The position numbers were made by a program, and so were the translations under genes. Positions 26,195-36,842 of a stretch of DNA of 64,000 bases are shown here, piece by piece. The notes below the pieces were generated by a model, which was not told where the DNA came from, ran no database searches, and saw only the letters and a program-made list of their open reading frames with translations. Position 1 is the stretch's first letter, and every line of letters begins with the position of its first letter. Source of the stretch: Friedmanniella luteola (lineage in GTDB: Bacteria; Actinomycetota; Actinomycetes; Propionibacteriales; Propionibacteriaceae); assembly GCF_900105065.1 (NCBI RefSeq), contig NZ_LT629749.1, positions 3,720,001 to 3,784,000 of the forward strand, written 5' to 3'.

Positions 26195-27388
26195 TCACTT
26201 GAGGATCTTGGTGACCCGGCCGGCGCCGACGGTGCGACCACCCTCACGGATGGCGAACTTCAGCTCCTCCTCCATGGCGATGGGCTGGATGAGCTGCACG
26301 GACATGTCCGTGTTGTCACCCGGCATCACCATGTCGGTGCCCTCGGGGAGGTTCACCACACCGGTCACGTCCGTCGTCCGGAAGTAGAACTGCGGGCGGT
26401 AGTTGTTGAAGAACGGCGTGTGACGGCCGCCCTCCTCCTTCGAGAGGATGTAGACGCGCGCCTCGAAGTCGGTGTGCGGGGTGGTCGTGCCCGGCTTGAT
26501 CACGACCATGCCGCGCTCGACGTCCTCGCGCTTGGTGCCGCGGAGCAGGAGGCCGACGTTCTCGCCCGCCTGGCCCTCGTCGAGGAGCTTGCGGAACATC
26601 TCCACGCCGGTGACCGTGGTGGTCTGCTTGGTGGTGCGGATGCCGATGATGTCGACGGTCTCGTTGACCTTGACCACACCGCGCTCGATGCGGCCGGTGA
26701 TGACGGTGCCACGACCGGTGATCGTGAAGACGTCCTCGACGGGCATCAGGAACGGCTTGTCGATCTCGCGGACCGGCTGCGGGATCGCGGTGTCGACGGC
26801 GGCCATGAGCTCCATGATCGAGTCGCCCCACTTCTCGTCGCCGTTCAGCGCCGGGAAAGCGGCCACGCGGACGACGGGGGTCTCGTCGCCGTCGTACTCG
26901 TACTCGCTGAGGAGCTCGCGGACCTCGAGCTCGACGAGCTCCAGGATCTCCTCGTCGTCGACCATGTCGCACTTGTTCAGCGCGACGACGATCGCAGGCA
27001 CGCCGACCTGGCGGGCCAGCAGGACGTGCTCGCGGGTCTGCGGCATCGGGCCGTCAGTGGCGGCGACCACGAGGATGGCACCGTCCATCTGAGCGGCGCC
27101 GGTGATCATGTTCTTGATGTAGTCGGCGTGACCGGGGCAGTCGACGTGCGCGTAGTGCCGCGACTCCGTCTGGTACTCGACGTGCGCGATGGAGATGGTG
27201 ATGCCGCGCTGACGCTCTTCGGGCGCCTTGTCGATCTGGTCGAACGCCGACGCCTGGTTGAGGGTCGGGTACTTGTCGTGCAACACCTTGGTGATCGCCG
27301 CGGTCAGCGTGGTCTTGCCGTGGTCGATGTGCCCGATGGTGCCGATGTTGACGTGCGGCTTAGTCCGCTCGAACTTGGCCTTGGCCAC
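26195..27388 (-). CDS. tuf: translation elongation factor Tu
   Basis: This 397-residue GTPase delivers aminoacyl-tRNA to the ribosome. G1 is in [10 protein letters not shown]3 in DCPGHADYI and G4 in NKCDMVDD, followed by beta-barrel domains 2 and 3. Start: GTG at 27388 ([20 protein letters not shown]), preceded by AAGGAG; a longer frame to 27415 is read-through of the leader. It follows fusA after a 196-bp gap and ends in a 16-bp hairpin. Confidence 0.98.
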   Translation of the reverse strand: MAKAKFERTKPHVNIGTIGHIDHGKTTLTAAITKVLHDKYPTLNQASAFDQIDKAPEERQRGITISIAHVEYQTESRHYAHVDCPGHADYIKNMITGAAQMDGAILVVAATDGPMPQTREHVLLARQVGVPAIVVALNKCDMVDDEEILELVELEVRELLSEYEYDGDETPVVRVAAFPALNGDEKWGDSIMELMAAVDTAIPQPVREIDKPFLMPVEDVFTITGRGTVITGRIERGVVKVNETVDIIGIRTTKQTTTVTGVEMFRKLLDEGQAGENVGLLLRGTKREDVERGMVVIKPGTTTPHTDFEARVYILSKEEGGRHTPFFNNYRPQFYFRTTDVTGVVNLPEGTDMVMPGDNTDMSVQLIQPIAMEEELKFAIREGGRTVGAGRVTKILK

Positions 27389-27584
27389 TGGGGCTCCTTC
27401 TGGATTCCTCGCCACGCGATCGCGGGGCGATTACTGGTGATAGCTGGTCTGTGCTGACCGGGACGTGCCGGTCAATTCTGGGCCCGGGGGCAGGCTCAGT
27501 CAAAACGAGGACGTGATGACCGGGCCCACCCGCGTGGGGTGCCGAGGGGGACGACCCCTCAGACCCCCCGGGACCACGAGGCGA

Positions 27585-29687
<2,103 letters not shown>

Positions 29688-29789
29688 CGCGGCGTCTTCA
29701 ACCTCTCATCTGGGGGTGATCCGACCTGTCCGCACAGGACGGGACGGTGGTCCCGCCGGCGGATGAGCCGGGAAGAAGTGCTGGGTGGG

Positions 29790-30260
29790 TTACCAGCGGT
29801 AGTGGGCGAAGGCCTTGTTGGCCTCGGCCATCTTGTGCGTGTCCTCGCGACGCTTCACGGCGGCACCGAGGCCGTTGGAGGCGTCGAGGATCTCGTTCAT
29901 GAGGCGCTCGGACATCGTCTTCTCGCGACGGGCACGGGCGAAGCTGACCAGCCAGCGCATCGCGAGGGTGGTCGCGCGGTTCGGCTTGACCTCGATCGGG
30001 ACCTGGTAGGTGGCGCCACCGACACGACGGCTCTTGACCTCCAGCGCGGGGCGGACGTTGTCCAGCGCGCGCTTCAGGGTCTGCACCGGGTCGGTGCCGG
30101 TCTTGGTGCGGGTGCCGTCGAGCGCGGTGTAGACGATGCCCTGGGCGATGGTCTTCTTGCCGTCGACCAGGATCTTGCTCACCAGCTGGGTGACCAGCGG
30201 GGAGCCGTAGACCGGGTCGACCGGCAGCGGACGCTTCGGGGCGGGGCCCTTGCGTGGCAT
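29790..30260 (-). CDS. rpsG: 30S ribosomal protein S7
   Basis: This 156-residue 16S rRNA-binding protein of the 30S head starts [20 protein letters not shown] and ends NKAFAHYRW. Its ATG overlaps the rpsL stop by one base (TAATG). The longer open frame upstream is shadow of rpsL. In E. coli S7 controls the str operon by translational feedback. Confidence 0.98.
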   Translation of the reverse strand: MPRKGPAPKRPLPVDPVYGSPLVTQLVSKILVDGKKTIAQGIVYTALDGTRTKTGTDPVQTLKRALDNVRPALEVKSRRVGGATYQVPIEVKPNRATTLAMRWLVSFARARREKTMSERLMNEILDASNGLGAAVKRREDTHKMAEANKAFAHYRW

Positions 30261-30631
30261 TACTTCTCCTTCTTCGCGCCGTAGCGGCTGCGAGCCTGCT
30301 TGCGGTTCTTCACGCCCTGCGTGTCGAGCGAGCCGCGGATGATCTTGTAGCGGACGCCGGGCAGGTCCTTCACGCGACCGCCGCGGACGAGCACCATCGA
30401 GTGCTCCTGCAGGTTGTGGCCGACGCCGGGGATGTAGGCCGTGACCTCGACCCCCGAGGAGAGACGGACACGCGCCACCTTGCGCAGAGCGGAGTTCGGC
30501 TTCTTGGGGGTGGTGGTGTACACGCGGGTGCACACACCGCGACGCTGGGGCGAACCCTTGAGCGCCGGCGTCTTGTTCTTGCTCACCTTGTCCGCCCGGC
30601 CCTTGCGGACCAACTGCTGAATTGTGGGCAC
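30260..30631 (-). CDS. rpsL: 30S ribosomal protein S12
   Basis: This 123-residue decoding-centre protein starts [20 protein letters not shown]. The streptomycin-relevant lysines are wild type in [13 protein letters not shown] and [13 protein letters not shown]. First gene of the str operon, with a promoter at 30806-30834. Confidence 0.98.
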   Translation of the reverse strand: MPTIQQLVRKGRADKVSKNKTPALKGSPQRRGVCTRVYTTTPKKPNSALRKVARVRLSSGVEVTAYIPGVGHNLQEHSMVLVRGGRVKDLPGVRYKIIRGSLDTQGVKNRKQARSRYGAKKEK

Positions 30632-30805
30632 TGCGTCCTATCTCTTTCTCTTGGGCTGCGCGGGGCGCGGCACTGACTCACTGCCATGGCTGGAACTACG
30701 GGGAGCGGGTTCCCAGCGACGCTGGGGCCCGCCGTGCGCGCTCGGCCACGTCGCAAGACACTCGGGGCACGCACGAGAGATCGGGCAAGCCCGACACAAG
30801 GATCT

Positions 30806-30834
30806 AGGCTACCCGGCGTCCTCCGAGCGGTCAA
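30806..30834 (-). promoter_or_regulatory. sigma-A type promoter of the str operon
   Basis: On the minus strand TTGACC (30829-30834), a 17-bp spacer and TAGCCT (30806-30811). Transcription would start near 30799. Confidence 0.65.
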
Positions 30835-30862
30835 AACACCCGACCCTGCCCGGCACGGCCGC

Positions 30863-30887
30863 CACCGGCGTGGAGCCACGCCCGGTG
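30863..30887 (-). terminator. hairpin after MOSC gene
   Basis: CACCGGCGTGG and CCACGCCCGGTG pair with a single bulged C and an AG turn, 55 bp past the MOSC gene stop and just upstream of the rpsL -35. Confidence 0.45.
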
Positions 30888-30941
30888 CCCCCAGGACAAC
30901 CAGGGCGCGGGCCGGGTTGTTCCGGCTCCGGCGCGAGCCGC

Positions 30942-31610
30942 TCAGTCGAGGACGACGAGCCGGCGTTCGCGGGCCGCCTCGGCGATCTCGGGCTCGAGGT
31001 CGTCGCCCGCGGCGAGCAGCGACGGCAGCAGGTCCCGCTCGGTGGTGGTGGCCCGGAACACCAGAGCGGCGGTGACGTCGTGGTCGGGCCGGTGCACGAC
31101 CTCCACCCGGTCGCCGGCCGCGACGGTGCCGGGCACCACGACGCTCAGGTAGGTGCCCGGGCGGCCGGCCTCGACGAAGGTCTTGGCCCAGGCCCGCTCC
31201 CCCATCCAGCCGCGGAACGTGGCGCAGGGGATGCGGGGTGAGGTCACGCGCAGCTGTGCGGTGTCGCCGATCTGCCACACCTCGCCGACGCGGGCCTCGT
31301 TGACGTCCATCCCGGTGGTGGTGAGGTTCTCCCCGAACGAGCCGTCGGGCAGGGCCCGGCCGAGCCGGGCCTCCCAGGCGTCCAGGTCCTCGCGCTGGAA
31401 GGCGTAGACCGCCTGCAGGTCGCCACCGTGGTGCCGGGTGTCGCCGATGAAGTCGCCGACCAGCCCGCTGCCCAGGCCGCCGCGCTTGGCGCCGGGCGCC
31501 CGCAGCTCGACCGGACCGGTCACCGGCCGCTTGCCGATCCCCGTCGAGCGGGCCGACTTGTACGGGTTCGGCTCGGCACGGCCGACGTTGACGGAGAGGA
31601 TGTGACCCAC
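30942..31610 (-). CDS. MOSC domain-containing protein (YiiM-like)
   Basis: This 222-residue protein has an N-terminal beta-barrel lead (MGHILSVNVGRAEPNPYKSA) and a MOSC core with GDFIGDTRHHGGDLQAVYAF, GSFGENLTTTGMDV and the conserved Cys in SPRIPCATFRGWMG. MOSC proteins bind sulfur/molybdenum cofactor ligands; YiiM-like members reduce N-hydroxylated bases using Moco. The nearby molybdate transporter supports a Mo link, though the two are separate units. The leaderless GTG start has TAGGCT 6 nt upstream (31617-31622). Confidence 0.88.
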   Translation of the reverse strand: MGHILSVNVGRAEPNPYKSARSTGIGKRPVTGPVELRAPGAKRGGLGSGLVGDFIGDTRHHGGDLQAVYAFQREDLDAWEARLGRALPDGSFGENLTTTGMDVNEARVGEVWQIGDTAQLRVTSPRIPCATFRGWMGERAWAKTFVEAGRPGTYLSVVVPGTVAAGDRVEVVHRPDHDVTAALVFRATTTERDLLPSLLAAGDDLEPEIAEAARERRLVVLD

Positions 31611-31616
31611 CGGAGC

Positions 31617-31622
31617 AGCCTA
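31617..31622 (-). promoter_or_regulatory. -10 box for leaderless MOSC mRNA
   Basis: TAGGCT on the minus strand, 6 nt before the GTG at 31610. Confidence 0.4.
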
Positions 31623-31674
31623 GGCGACGGCGGCCACGCCGCCACCCGGTTTCGGGCCGTCGGCCGGCGCGCGC

Positions 31675-32097
31675 TCAGTGACCGGTGAGCCGGCGGTAGC
31701 GGCCGTTGAGCACCGGCCGCCAGCCGTCCCCGTCCCGGCGCTCGACCTGCTGGCCCAGCTCGTCACCCTCGCGCCGGAAGCGGTGCCGCTGGTCGGCGTC
31801 GGTCAGCTCGAGGACCCCCGCGCGGACACCACCGGTGGCCAGCGCGGGCGGGCCGCCGGCGGAGTCGAAGCGCCACCAGCCCACCTGGCCCGGCGCGGTG
31901 ACCCGGAAGACACCGTGCACGGTCAGCTCGGCGCCGTCGGCGCGGACCTGCCGGTAGTCCTGCACCACGGCCGTCCCGTCGACGTCCAGCCGCAGCACCA
32001 GCGAGGCGCGGGCCGTCGGGGCGTCGGCGTCGGCCCCGAGGCGTTCCAGCCCGGTCCAGGTGCCCAGCAGCGGGAGGAAGTCGGCGGCCAGGTCCAC
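31675..32097 (-). CDS. lipocalin-like/DUF1579-type protein of unknown function
   Basis: This 140-residue soluble protein is all beta in appearance. It starts MDLAADFLPLLGTWTGLERL and has WWRFDSAGGPPALATGGVRA and QQVERRDGDGWRPVLNGRYR. The 'L-GTW-G' opening resembles DUF1579/THAP4-like beta-barrels that bind small ligands. No function can be given. The -10 box of its leaderless promoter (TAGCGT, 32104-32109) overlaps the modC stop codon, so it may be transcribed both alone and with the mod operon. Confidence 0.55.
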   Translation of the reverse strand: MDLAADFLPLLGTWTGLERLGADADAPTARASLVLRLDVDGTAVVQDYRQVRADGAELTVHGVFRVTAPGQVGWWRFDSAGGPPALATGGVRAGVLELTDADQRHRFRREGDELGQQVERRDGDGWRPVLNGRYRRLTGH

Positions 32098-32106
32098 GGC
32101 GCCACG

Positions 32107-33204
32107 CTACGGCGCGGGCGCTCGCCGGGGCTCGGTCGCGTCGGGGTAGACGGCCACGTCGGGCGCCTTGACCGTCGCCCAGACAGGCGAGCCGGGCCGG
32201 AGGTCCAGCTCCGCGACCGCCGCGGCCGTGACCTCCGCGAGGATGCTGCTCCCCGGGTCCGGGGCGTCCGCGACCTCGACCCGGACGCCCGAGCCGTGCG
32301 GCTCCAGCCCGGCCACCCGGCCTGCCCACACGTTGCGGGGCGACCCCTCGGGGCGGCGGGTGAACAGGGAGACCGCCGCCGGGCGGAACGACGCCCGGAC
32401 CGGCCCGCGGACGGCCTCGGCCCCGTGCACCACGCCCCCGCCGGGGAGCCGGACGACGGCGCCGACGCCCTCCCCCGCCAGCAGGTTCAGCCCGACCAGC
32501 CGGGCGACGTAGTCGGTCCGCGGCCGGGCGGCGACCTCGGCCGGGGTGCCGGTCTGCACGACCCGCCCGGCCTCCACCACGACCAGCCGGTCGGCCAGCA
32601 CGGCAGCGTCGACGGGGTCGTGGGTGACGACCACGGTGGCCCCGCCGAAGGCCTGCAGGTGCCGTCGCAGCTCCCCGCGGACGAGCAGCCGGGTCCGGGC
32701 GTCCAGGGCTGCCAGCGGCTCGTCGAGCAGCAGCAGGCCCGGCTCGGTGGCCAGCGCCCGCGCCAGCGCCACCCGTTGCGCCTGGCCGCCGGACAGGGTG
32801 CGGGGGCGCGCGGGCGCCAGCTCGCCCAGCCCGACCCGGGCCAGCCAGCCGGCCGCGACCGCCCGGGCCTCGGGCCGGGGCCGGCCCCGCGCGGTCAGCC
32901 CGAAGGCCACGTTGTCGAGCACCGACAGGTGCGGGAACAGCAGGTAGTCCTGGAAGACGACGCCCACCCCGCGCTCGTGGGCGGGCCGGTGCCACCGCCG
33001 GCCGGCGTCCGCGAGCAGCCGGCCGTCCAGCTCCACCCGGCCGCGGTGCAGGCCGAGCAGGCCGGCGAGGGCCCTCAGCGCGGTCGACTTGCCCGCGCCG
33101 TTGGGCCCGACGAGGGCCACGACCTCGCCGGGCCCGACGTCGAGGTCGAGACGGAGGTCGAAGCCCGGGCGGACGACCACCAGCCGGGCCTGCAGGCCGG
33201 TCAC
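32107..33204 (-). CDS. modC: molybdate ABC transporter ATP-binding protein
   Basis: This 365-residue ATPase has Walker A at residues 33-41 (GPNGAGKST), the signature TLSGGQAQRVALARALATEP, Walker B LLLLDEPLAALD and the switch His in VVVTHDPVDA. A C-terminal TOBE-like domain of about 100 residues follows (WAGRVAGLEPHGSGVRVEVA). It energises ModB. The GTG at 33204 overlaps the modB stop (GTGA); the upstream open frame is a modB shadow. Molybdate rather than sulfate is inferred from ModA and the HTH-TOBE gene. Confidence 0.9.
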   Translation of the reverse strand: MTGLQARLVVVRPGFDLRLDLDVGPGEVVALVGPNGAGKSTALRALAGLLGLHRGRVELDGRLLADAGRRWHRPAHERGVGVVFQDYLLFPHLSVLDNVAFGLTARGRPRPEARAVAAGWLARVGLGELAPARPRTLSGGQAQRVALARALATEPGLLLLDEPLAALDARTRLLVRGELRRHLQAFGGATVVVTHDPVDAAVLADRLVVVEAGRVVQTGTPAEVAARPRTDYVARLVGLNLLAGEGVGAVVRLPGGGVVHGAEAVRGPVRASFRPAAVSLFTRRPEGSPRNVWAGRVAGLEPHGSGVRVEVADAPDPGSSILAEVTAAAVAELDLRPGSPVWATVKAPDVAVYPDATEPRRAPAP

Positions 33205-34019
33205 CACCGGGCGGTCCAGCGGTCCCGGAGCAGGGCCAGCACGACCACCGACACCGCGAGCAGCAGCACCGAGAGCAGCAGGGCGGCCCCCGAGTCGGTC
33301 TCCAGGGCCAGGTAGACCTCGAGGGGCATGGTGCGGGTGGTGCCCGGGAAGCTGCCGGCGAAGGTGATGGTGGCCCCGAACTCGCCCAGCGCCCGGGCCC
33401 AGGCCAGCACGGCGCCCGCGGCGATGCCCGGCCCGACCAGCGGGAGCGTGACCCGGCGGAAGACGGTGACCGGACGGGCTCCGAGGGTCGCGGCGGCCTC
33501 CTCGTAGCGCCGGTCGGCTCCGCGCAGCGCGCCCTCCACCGCGAGCACCAGGTAGGGCAGGGCCACGAAGACCTGCGCCAGCACGACCGCGTACGGGGTG
33601 AACGGGAAGGCGAAGCCGGTCAGCGCGTGCAGCGGCCGGCCGACGAGGCCGGAGCGGCCGAGCACGGTGAACAGGGCGACGCCGCCGACGACGGGCGGGA
33701 GCACCAGCGGGACGGTCACGAGGGCCCGGAGCAGCGGGGCGCCGCGCAGACCCGGACGGGCGAGCAGCCAGGCCAGCGGCACGCCCAGGAGCAGGGCCAC
33801 CACCGTCGAGGCGCTGGCGGTGACCAGGGAGAGCCGGAGGGCCTGCAGGGCGCCGCCGCTGGTCAGCAGGGCGCCGGCCTGGCTCCACGGGGCGCGCAGC
33901 ACCAGCCCGAGCAGGGGCCCGAGGAGGAACAGCAGGGCCAGGGCGGCCGGCAGCCCGAGCACCCAGGGGACCGGGCCCCGGACGTCGACCGCGCCGGCGG
34001 CCGGCACGGCCCGGCTCAC
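33201..34019 (-). CDS. modB: molybdate ABC transporter permease
   Basis: This 272-residue inner-membrane protein has about six helices and the EAA loop for ModC contact (EEAAATLGARPVTVFRRVTL). The LGEFGATITFAGSFPGTTRT segment is diagnostic of ModB/CysT-type permeases and usually marks ModB. Overlaps both neighbours by four bases. Confidence 0.92.
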   Translation of the reverse strand: MSRAVPAAGAVDVRGPVPWVLGLPAALALLFLLGPLLGLVLRAPWSQAGALLTSGGALQALRLSLVTASASTVVALLLGVPLAWLLARPGLRGAPLLRALVTVPLVLPPVVGGVALFTVLGRSGLVGRPLHALTGFAFPFTPYAVVLAQVFVALPYLVLAVEGALRGADRRYEEAAATLGARPVTVFRRVTLPLVGPGIAAGAVLAWARALGEFGATITFAGSFPGTTRTMPLEVYLALETDSGAALLLSVLLLAVSVVVLALLRDRWTARW

Positions 34020-34792
34020 GGCGGGCCGAAGCCGGCGTCCCGCAGCACCCGCCGGCCCGCGTCGGAGCGCACCAGGTCGACGAACGCCCGGGCGGTGGTC
34101 GGGTTGCGGCTCGCCCGCAGCACCGCCACGGGGTAGCGGTTGGGCGCCTGGGCGGCCTCGGGGACGGGGAGGCCCTCGACGCCTGCACCGGCCGCCACCA
34201 CGTCGGTGGTGTAGACGAGGCCGGCGTCGACCTCGTCGGCGGTCACCTTCTGCAGGACGGCCTTGACGTCGGACTCGAGCGTGTCGGGGGCCGCCGTCAC
34301 CCCGGCCGCCCGGAGCACCTGCTCGGCGGCTGCCCCGCAGGGCACCTGGGCGGCGCAGAGGGCGATCCGGAGGTCGCGGTCGGCGAAGTCGGCCAGCCCG
34401 CTCACCCGTCCGGGGTTGCCCGGCGGAACGGCGATCTCGAGGGTGTTGGTGGCGACGTCGACCGGGTCGGCGGCGGCACCCGCCGTCGTCACCGTCGTCA
34501 TGGTGGCGGTGCTGGCGGCGGCGAAGACGTCAGCCGGGGCGCCCTGCACGGCCTGCGCGGCGAGGGTGGCGCTGGACCCGAAGGAGAAGGCCACCGTCGT
34601 GCCCGGGTGCGCCGCCTCGAACTCCCGGCCGAGGGCGGTGAAGGCCTCCGTCAGCGAGGCGGCCGCGAGGACGGTCACCGTGCCGCTCGGCCCGGCGGCG
34701 GGTGCCGCTGCCGGTGCGTCGGCCGAGCAGGCGGTGAGGGACACCGCGACGGCGGCGGCCAGGGCGGCCGCGGCGGCCCGGGGGCTGCTCAC
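34016..34792 (-). CDS. modA: molybdate ABC transporter substrate-binding lipoprotein
   Basis: This 258-residue lipoprotein has a signal with lipobox LTAC (Cys22). The periplasmic-binding fold begins VTVLAAASLTEAFTALGREF, and the Ser-bearing AFSFGSSATLAAQ and the later Asp/Tyr region (DEVDAGLVYTTDVVAAG) are typical ModA oxyanion-binding segments. It captures molybdate or tungstate outside the cell. The GTG at 34792 overlaps the upstream HTH-TOBE gene (GTGA). Confidence 0.93.
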   Translation of the reverse strand: MSSPRAAAAALAAAVAVSLTACSADAPAAAPAAGPSGTVTVLAAASLTEAFTALGREFEAAHPGTTVAFSFGSSATLAAQAVQGAPADVFAAASTATMTTVTTAGAAADPVDVATNTLEIAVPPGNPGRVSGLADFADRDLRIALCAAQVPCGAAAEQVLRAAGVTAAPDTLESDVKAVLQKVTADEVDAGLVYTTDVVAAGAGVEGLPVPEAAQAPNRYPVAVLRASRNPTTARAFVDLVRSDAGRRVLRDAGFGPP

Positions 34793-35187
34793 CGGTGCTC
34801 CGGGACCTCGACGACGACGTGCGTCGACTTCACCGACGCCACCGCCAGCACCCCGGGCTCCAGGCCGAGCTCGGTCGCGGCCTCGGCCGACATCAGCGAG
34901 ACCACCCGGAACGGCCCGCACTGCAGGTCCACCTGCGCCATCACCGTGTCCTTGACCACCCGGGTGACCAGGCCGGTGAAGCGGTTGCGGGCGCTCTCGG
35001 CGACCGGGCTGCCCAGCTCCGGCGCCGACGCCACCTGCTGGGCCAGCGCGGCCAGGTCGCGGCCGTCGACGCGGGCAGGGCCCGGACCCCCGGCGCTCGG
35101 CAGCCGGCCCGACTCCACCCAGCGGCGGACCGTGTCGTCGGAGACGCCGAGCAGGGCCGCGGCCTGGGCGATGCGGTAGCGGGGCAC
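34789..35187 (-). CDS. HTH-TOBE molybdate-responsive protein
   Basis: This 132-residue protein has an excisionase/MerR-type helix-turn-helix (YRIAQAAALLGVSDDTVRRW VESG region, residues 4-28) and a C-terminal molbindin-like TOBE domain (about 65-130; RNRFTGLVTRVVKDTVMAQV, then VVSLMSAEAATELGLEPG). TOBE domains bind molybdate as oligomers. The fusion suggests it senses molybdate and controls or stores it for the operon it leads. The GTG start is leaderless with TAGGAT 6 nt upstream (35194-35199). Confidence 0.85.
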   Translation of the reverse strand: MPRYRIAQAAALLGVSDDTVRRWVESGRLPSAGGPGPARVDGRDLAALAQQVASAPELGSPVAESARNRFTGLVTRVVKDTVMAQVDLQCGPFRVVSLMSAEAATELGLEPGVLAVASVKSTHVVVEVPEHR

Positions 35188-35193
35188 AGGATC

Positions 35194-35199
35194 ATCCTA
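35194..35199 (-). promoter_or_regulatory. -10 box for leaderless mod operon mRNA
   Basis: TAGGAT on the minus strand, 6 nt before the GTG at 35187; the only promoter seen for the four-gene mod operon. Confidence 0.45.
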
Positions 35200-35286
35200 G
35201 GCCGCTCCTGCGGCCTTCGGGCGCGGAATGTTCCGCGTCTGCGTACATCTGCGCGTGCGGCGGGCGGGCGCGGCAGACTGAGGTCC

Positions 35287-35823
35287 GTGAGCGCGGCACA
35301 CGGCAGGGTGATCGTCATCACCGGCGCGATGGCGGCGGGCAAGTCCACGGTGGCCGAGCTGCTGGCCCGCCGGCTCCCGCGGTCGGTGCACATCCGCGGC
35401 GACGTGTTCCGCAAGATGGTCGTCAACGGGCGCGCGGACATGACCCCGCAGCCGGACCCGGAGGCCACCGCCCAGCTCCAGCTGCGCTACGAGCTGGCGG
35501 CCGGCACGGCGGACCGCTACGCCGCGGCCGGCTTCGACGCCGTCGTGCAGGACGTCATCATCGGCACCGAGCTGGAGCACTTCGTGCGGCGCGTCACCAC
35601 CCCCGCGCGGTACCTGGTGGTGCTCTCCCCCAGCGTCTCGGCCCTGGAGTGGCGGGAGGAGCAGCGCGCCAAGTCCGGCTACGTCCACTTCTCCCCCGGA
35701 GCCCTGGACGAGGTGCTCCGGCGCGAGACCGCGCAGATCGGCTACTGGCTCGACTCCTCCGCGCAGACGCCGGACGAGACGGTCGACGACATCCTGGCCC
35801 ACCTGGACCGCGCCGCGGTCTGA
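35287..35823 (+). CDS. P-loop kinase (AAA/chloramphenicol phosphotransferase-like)
   Basis: This 178-residue protein has a Walker A at residues 12-20 (ITGAMAAGKSTVAELLARRL), the RGDVFRKMV segment and a VVQDVIIG strand. A LID-like region (LEWREEQRAKSGYVHFSPGA) resembles chloramphenicol 3-O-phosphotransferase/zeta-toxin-like small-molecule kinases. Substrate unknown; no antitoxin-like partner is adjacent. The GTG at 35287 follows CAGACT by 7 nt (leaderless). It is divergent from the mod operon and precedes an ABC exporter by 68 bp. Confidence 0.75.
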   Translation: MSAAHGRVIVITGAMAAGKSTVAELLARRLPRSVHIRGDVFRKMVVNGRADMTPQPDPEATAQLQLRYELAAGTADRYAAAGFDAVVQDVIIGTELEHFVRRVTTPARYLVVLSPSVSALEWREEQRAKSGYVHFSPGALDEVLRRETAQIGYWLDSSAQTPDETVDDILAHLDRAAV

Positions 35824-35879
35824 GCGGGCGTCCGGGCGGGGCCGCCGGCGACCGAACCCGACCTGTCAGTGGGCTCGGC

Positions 35880-35885
35880 TACTGT
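35880..35885 (+). promoter_or_regulatory. -10 box for leaderless ABC exporter mRNA
   Basis: TACTGT, 6 nt before the ATG at 35892. Confidence 0.4.
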
Positions 35886-35891
35886 CCGCGC

Positions 35892-36842
35892 ATGGACCTG
35901 GCGATCGAGGCGCACGGCCTCGTCAAGCGCTACAAGAGCTTCACCGCCCTCGGCGGGGTGGACCTGGCGGTGCCCCGCGGCACCGTGCTGGGCCTGCTGG
36001 GGCCGAACGGGGCGGGGAAGACGACCACCGTCCGCTGCCTGACCACGCTGCTGCAGCCCGACGGCGGGTCGGCCCGCGTCGCGAGCGTGGACGTGCTGAA
36101 GGATCCCGGCGGCGTCCGGAAGCGGATCGGGCTGTCCGGCCAGTACTCGGCGGTCGACGAGTACCTGACGGGGATGGAGAACCTCGTCATGGTCGGCCGG
36201 CTGTACCACCTCGGCCGGGCCCGGAGCCGGGCCCGCGCCCACGAGCTGCTCAAGCAGTTCGGGCTCGAGGAGGCGGGCGGCAAGCCGGCCAAGGCCTACT
36301 CGGGCGGCATGCGGCGCCGGCTCGACCTCGCCGCCGCGCTCGTGGCCGAGCCCGAGGTGCTGTTCCTCGACGAGCCGACCACCGGGCTGGACCCGCAGGG
36401 CCGCATCGAGGTGTGGGAGATGATCGCCGCCCTGGTGGCGGGGGGCACGACGCTGCTGCTCACCACCCAGTACCTCGAGGAGGCCGACCGGCTGGCCGAC
36501 GAGATCGTCGTCATCGACCGCGGCCTGGTCATCGCCCAGGGCACCGCCGACCAGCTCAAGGCGCAGGTGGGGGGTGAACGGCTGGAGCTCACCGTCTCCT
36601 CGCCCGACCAGCTGGAGACGGCCGTGCGGTGCCTCGACGGGCTCGGCACCGGGCCGGTGACCGCCGACGCCCACAGCCGCGGCATCACCGCCCCGGTCTC
36701 GGGCGGGGCCGGCGTGCTCGTGGAGGCCCTGCGCCGCCTGGACTGCGCCGGCGTCACCCTCGACGACGTGGGGCTGCGCCGGCCCACGCTCGACGACGTG
36801 TTCCTGTCCCTGACCGGCCACACCGCCGAGGAGGAGAAGTGA
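35892..36842 (+). CDS. Drr-type ABC transporter ATP-binding protein
   Basis: This 316-residue ATPase has Walker A at 37-45 (GPNGAGKTT), the signature YSGGMRRRLDLAAALVAEPE, Walker B VLFLDEPTTGLDPQGR and the H-loop replaced by Gln in LLLTTQYLEEADRLAD. This Q-loop-like TQYLEEAD is a mark of the DrrA family. The C-terminal extension (LTVSSPDQLETAVRCLDGLG) and TLDDVFLSLTGH end are also DrrA-like. DrrA proteins power export of antibiotics or lipids. Overlaps its permease by four bases. Confidence 0.92.
   Translation: MDLAIEAHGLVKRYKSFTALGGVDLAVPRGTVLGLLGPNGAGKTTTVRCLTTLLQPDGGSARVASVDVLKDPGGVRKRIGLSGQYSAVDEYLTGMENLVMVGRLYHLGRARSRARAHELLKQFGLEEAGGKPAKAYSGGMRRRLDLAAALVAEPEVLFLDEPTTGLDPQGRIEVWEMIAALVAGGTTLLLTTQYLEEADRLADEIVVIDRGLVIAQGTADQLKAQVGGERLELTVSSPDQLETAVRCLDGLGTGPVTADAHSRGITAPVSGGAGVLVEALRRLDCAGVTLDDVGLRRPTLDDVFLSLTGHTAEEEK

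Larger units (their letters stand above)
30632..30941. other. 310-bp intergenic region upstream of rpsL
   Basis: It holds the rpsL leader (about 170 nt), the rpsL promoter, and a probable terminator of the MOSC gene. No convincing gene is seen; open frames through it lack ribosome-binding sites. Confidence 0.55.
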
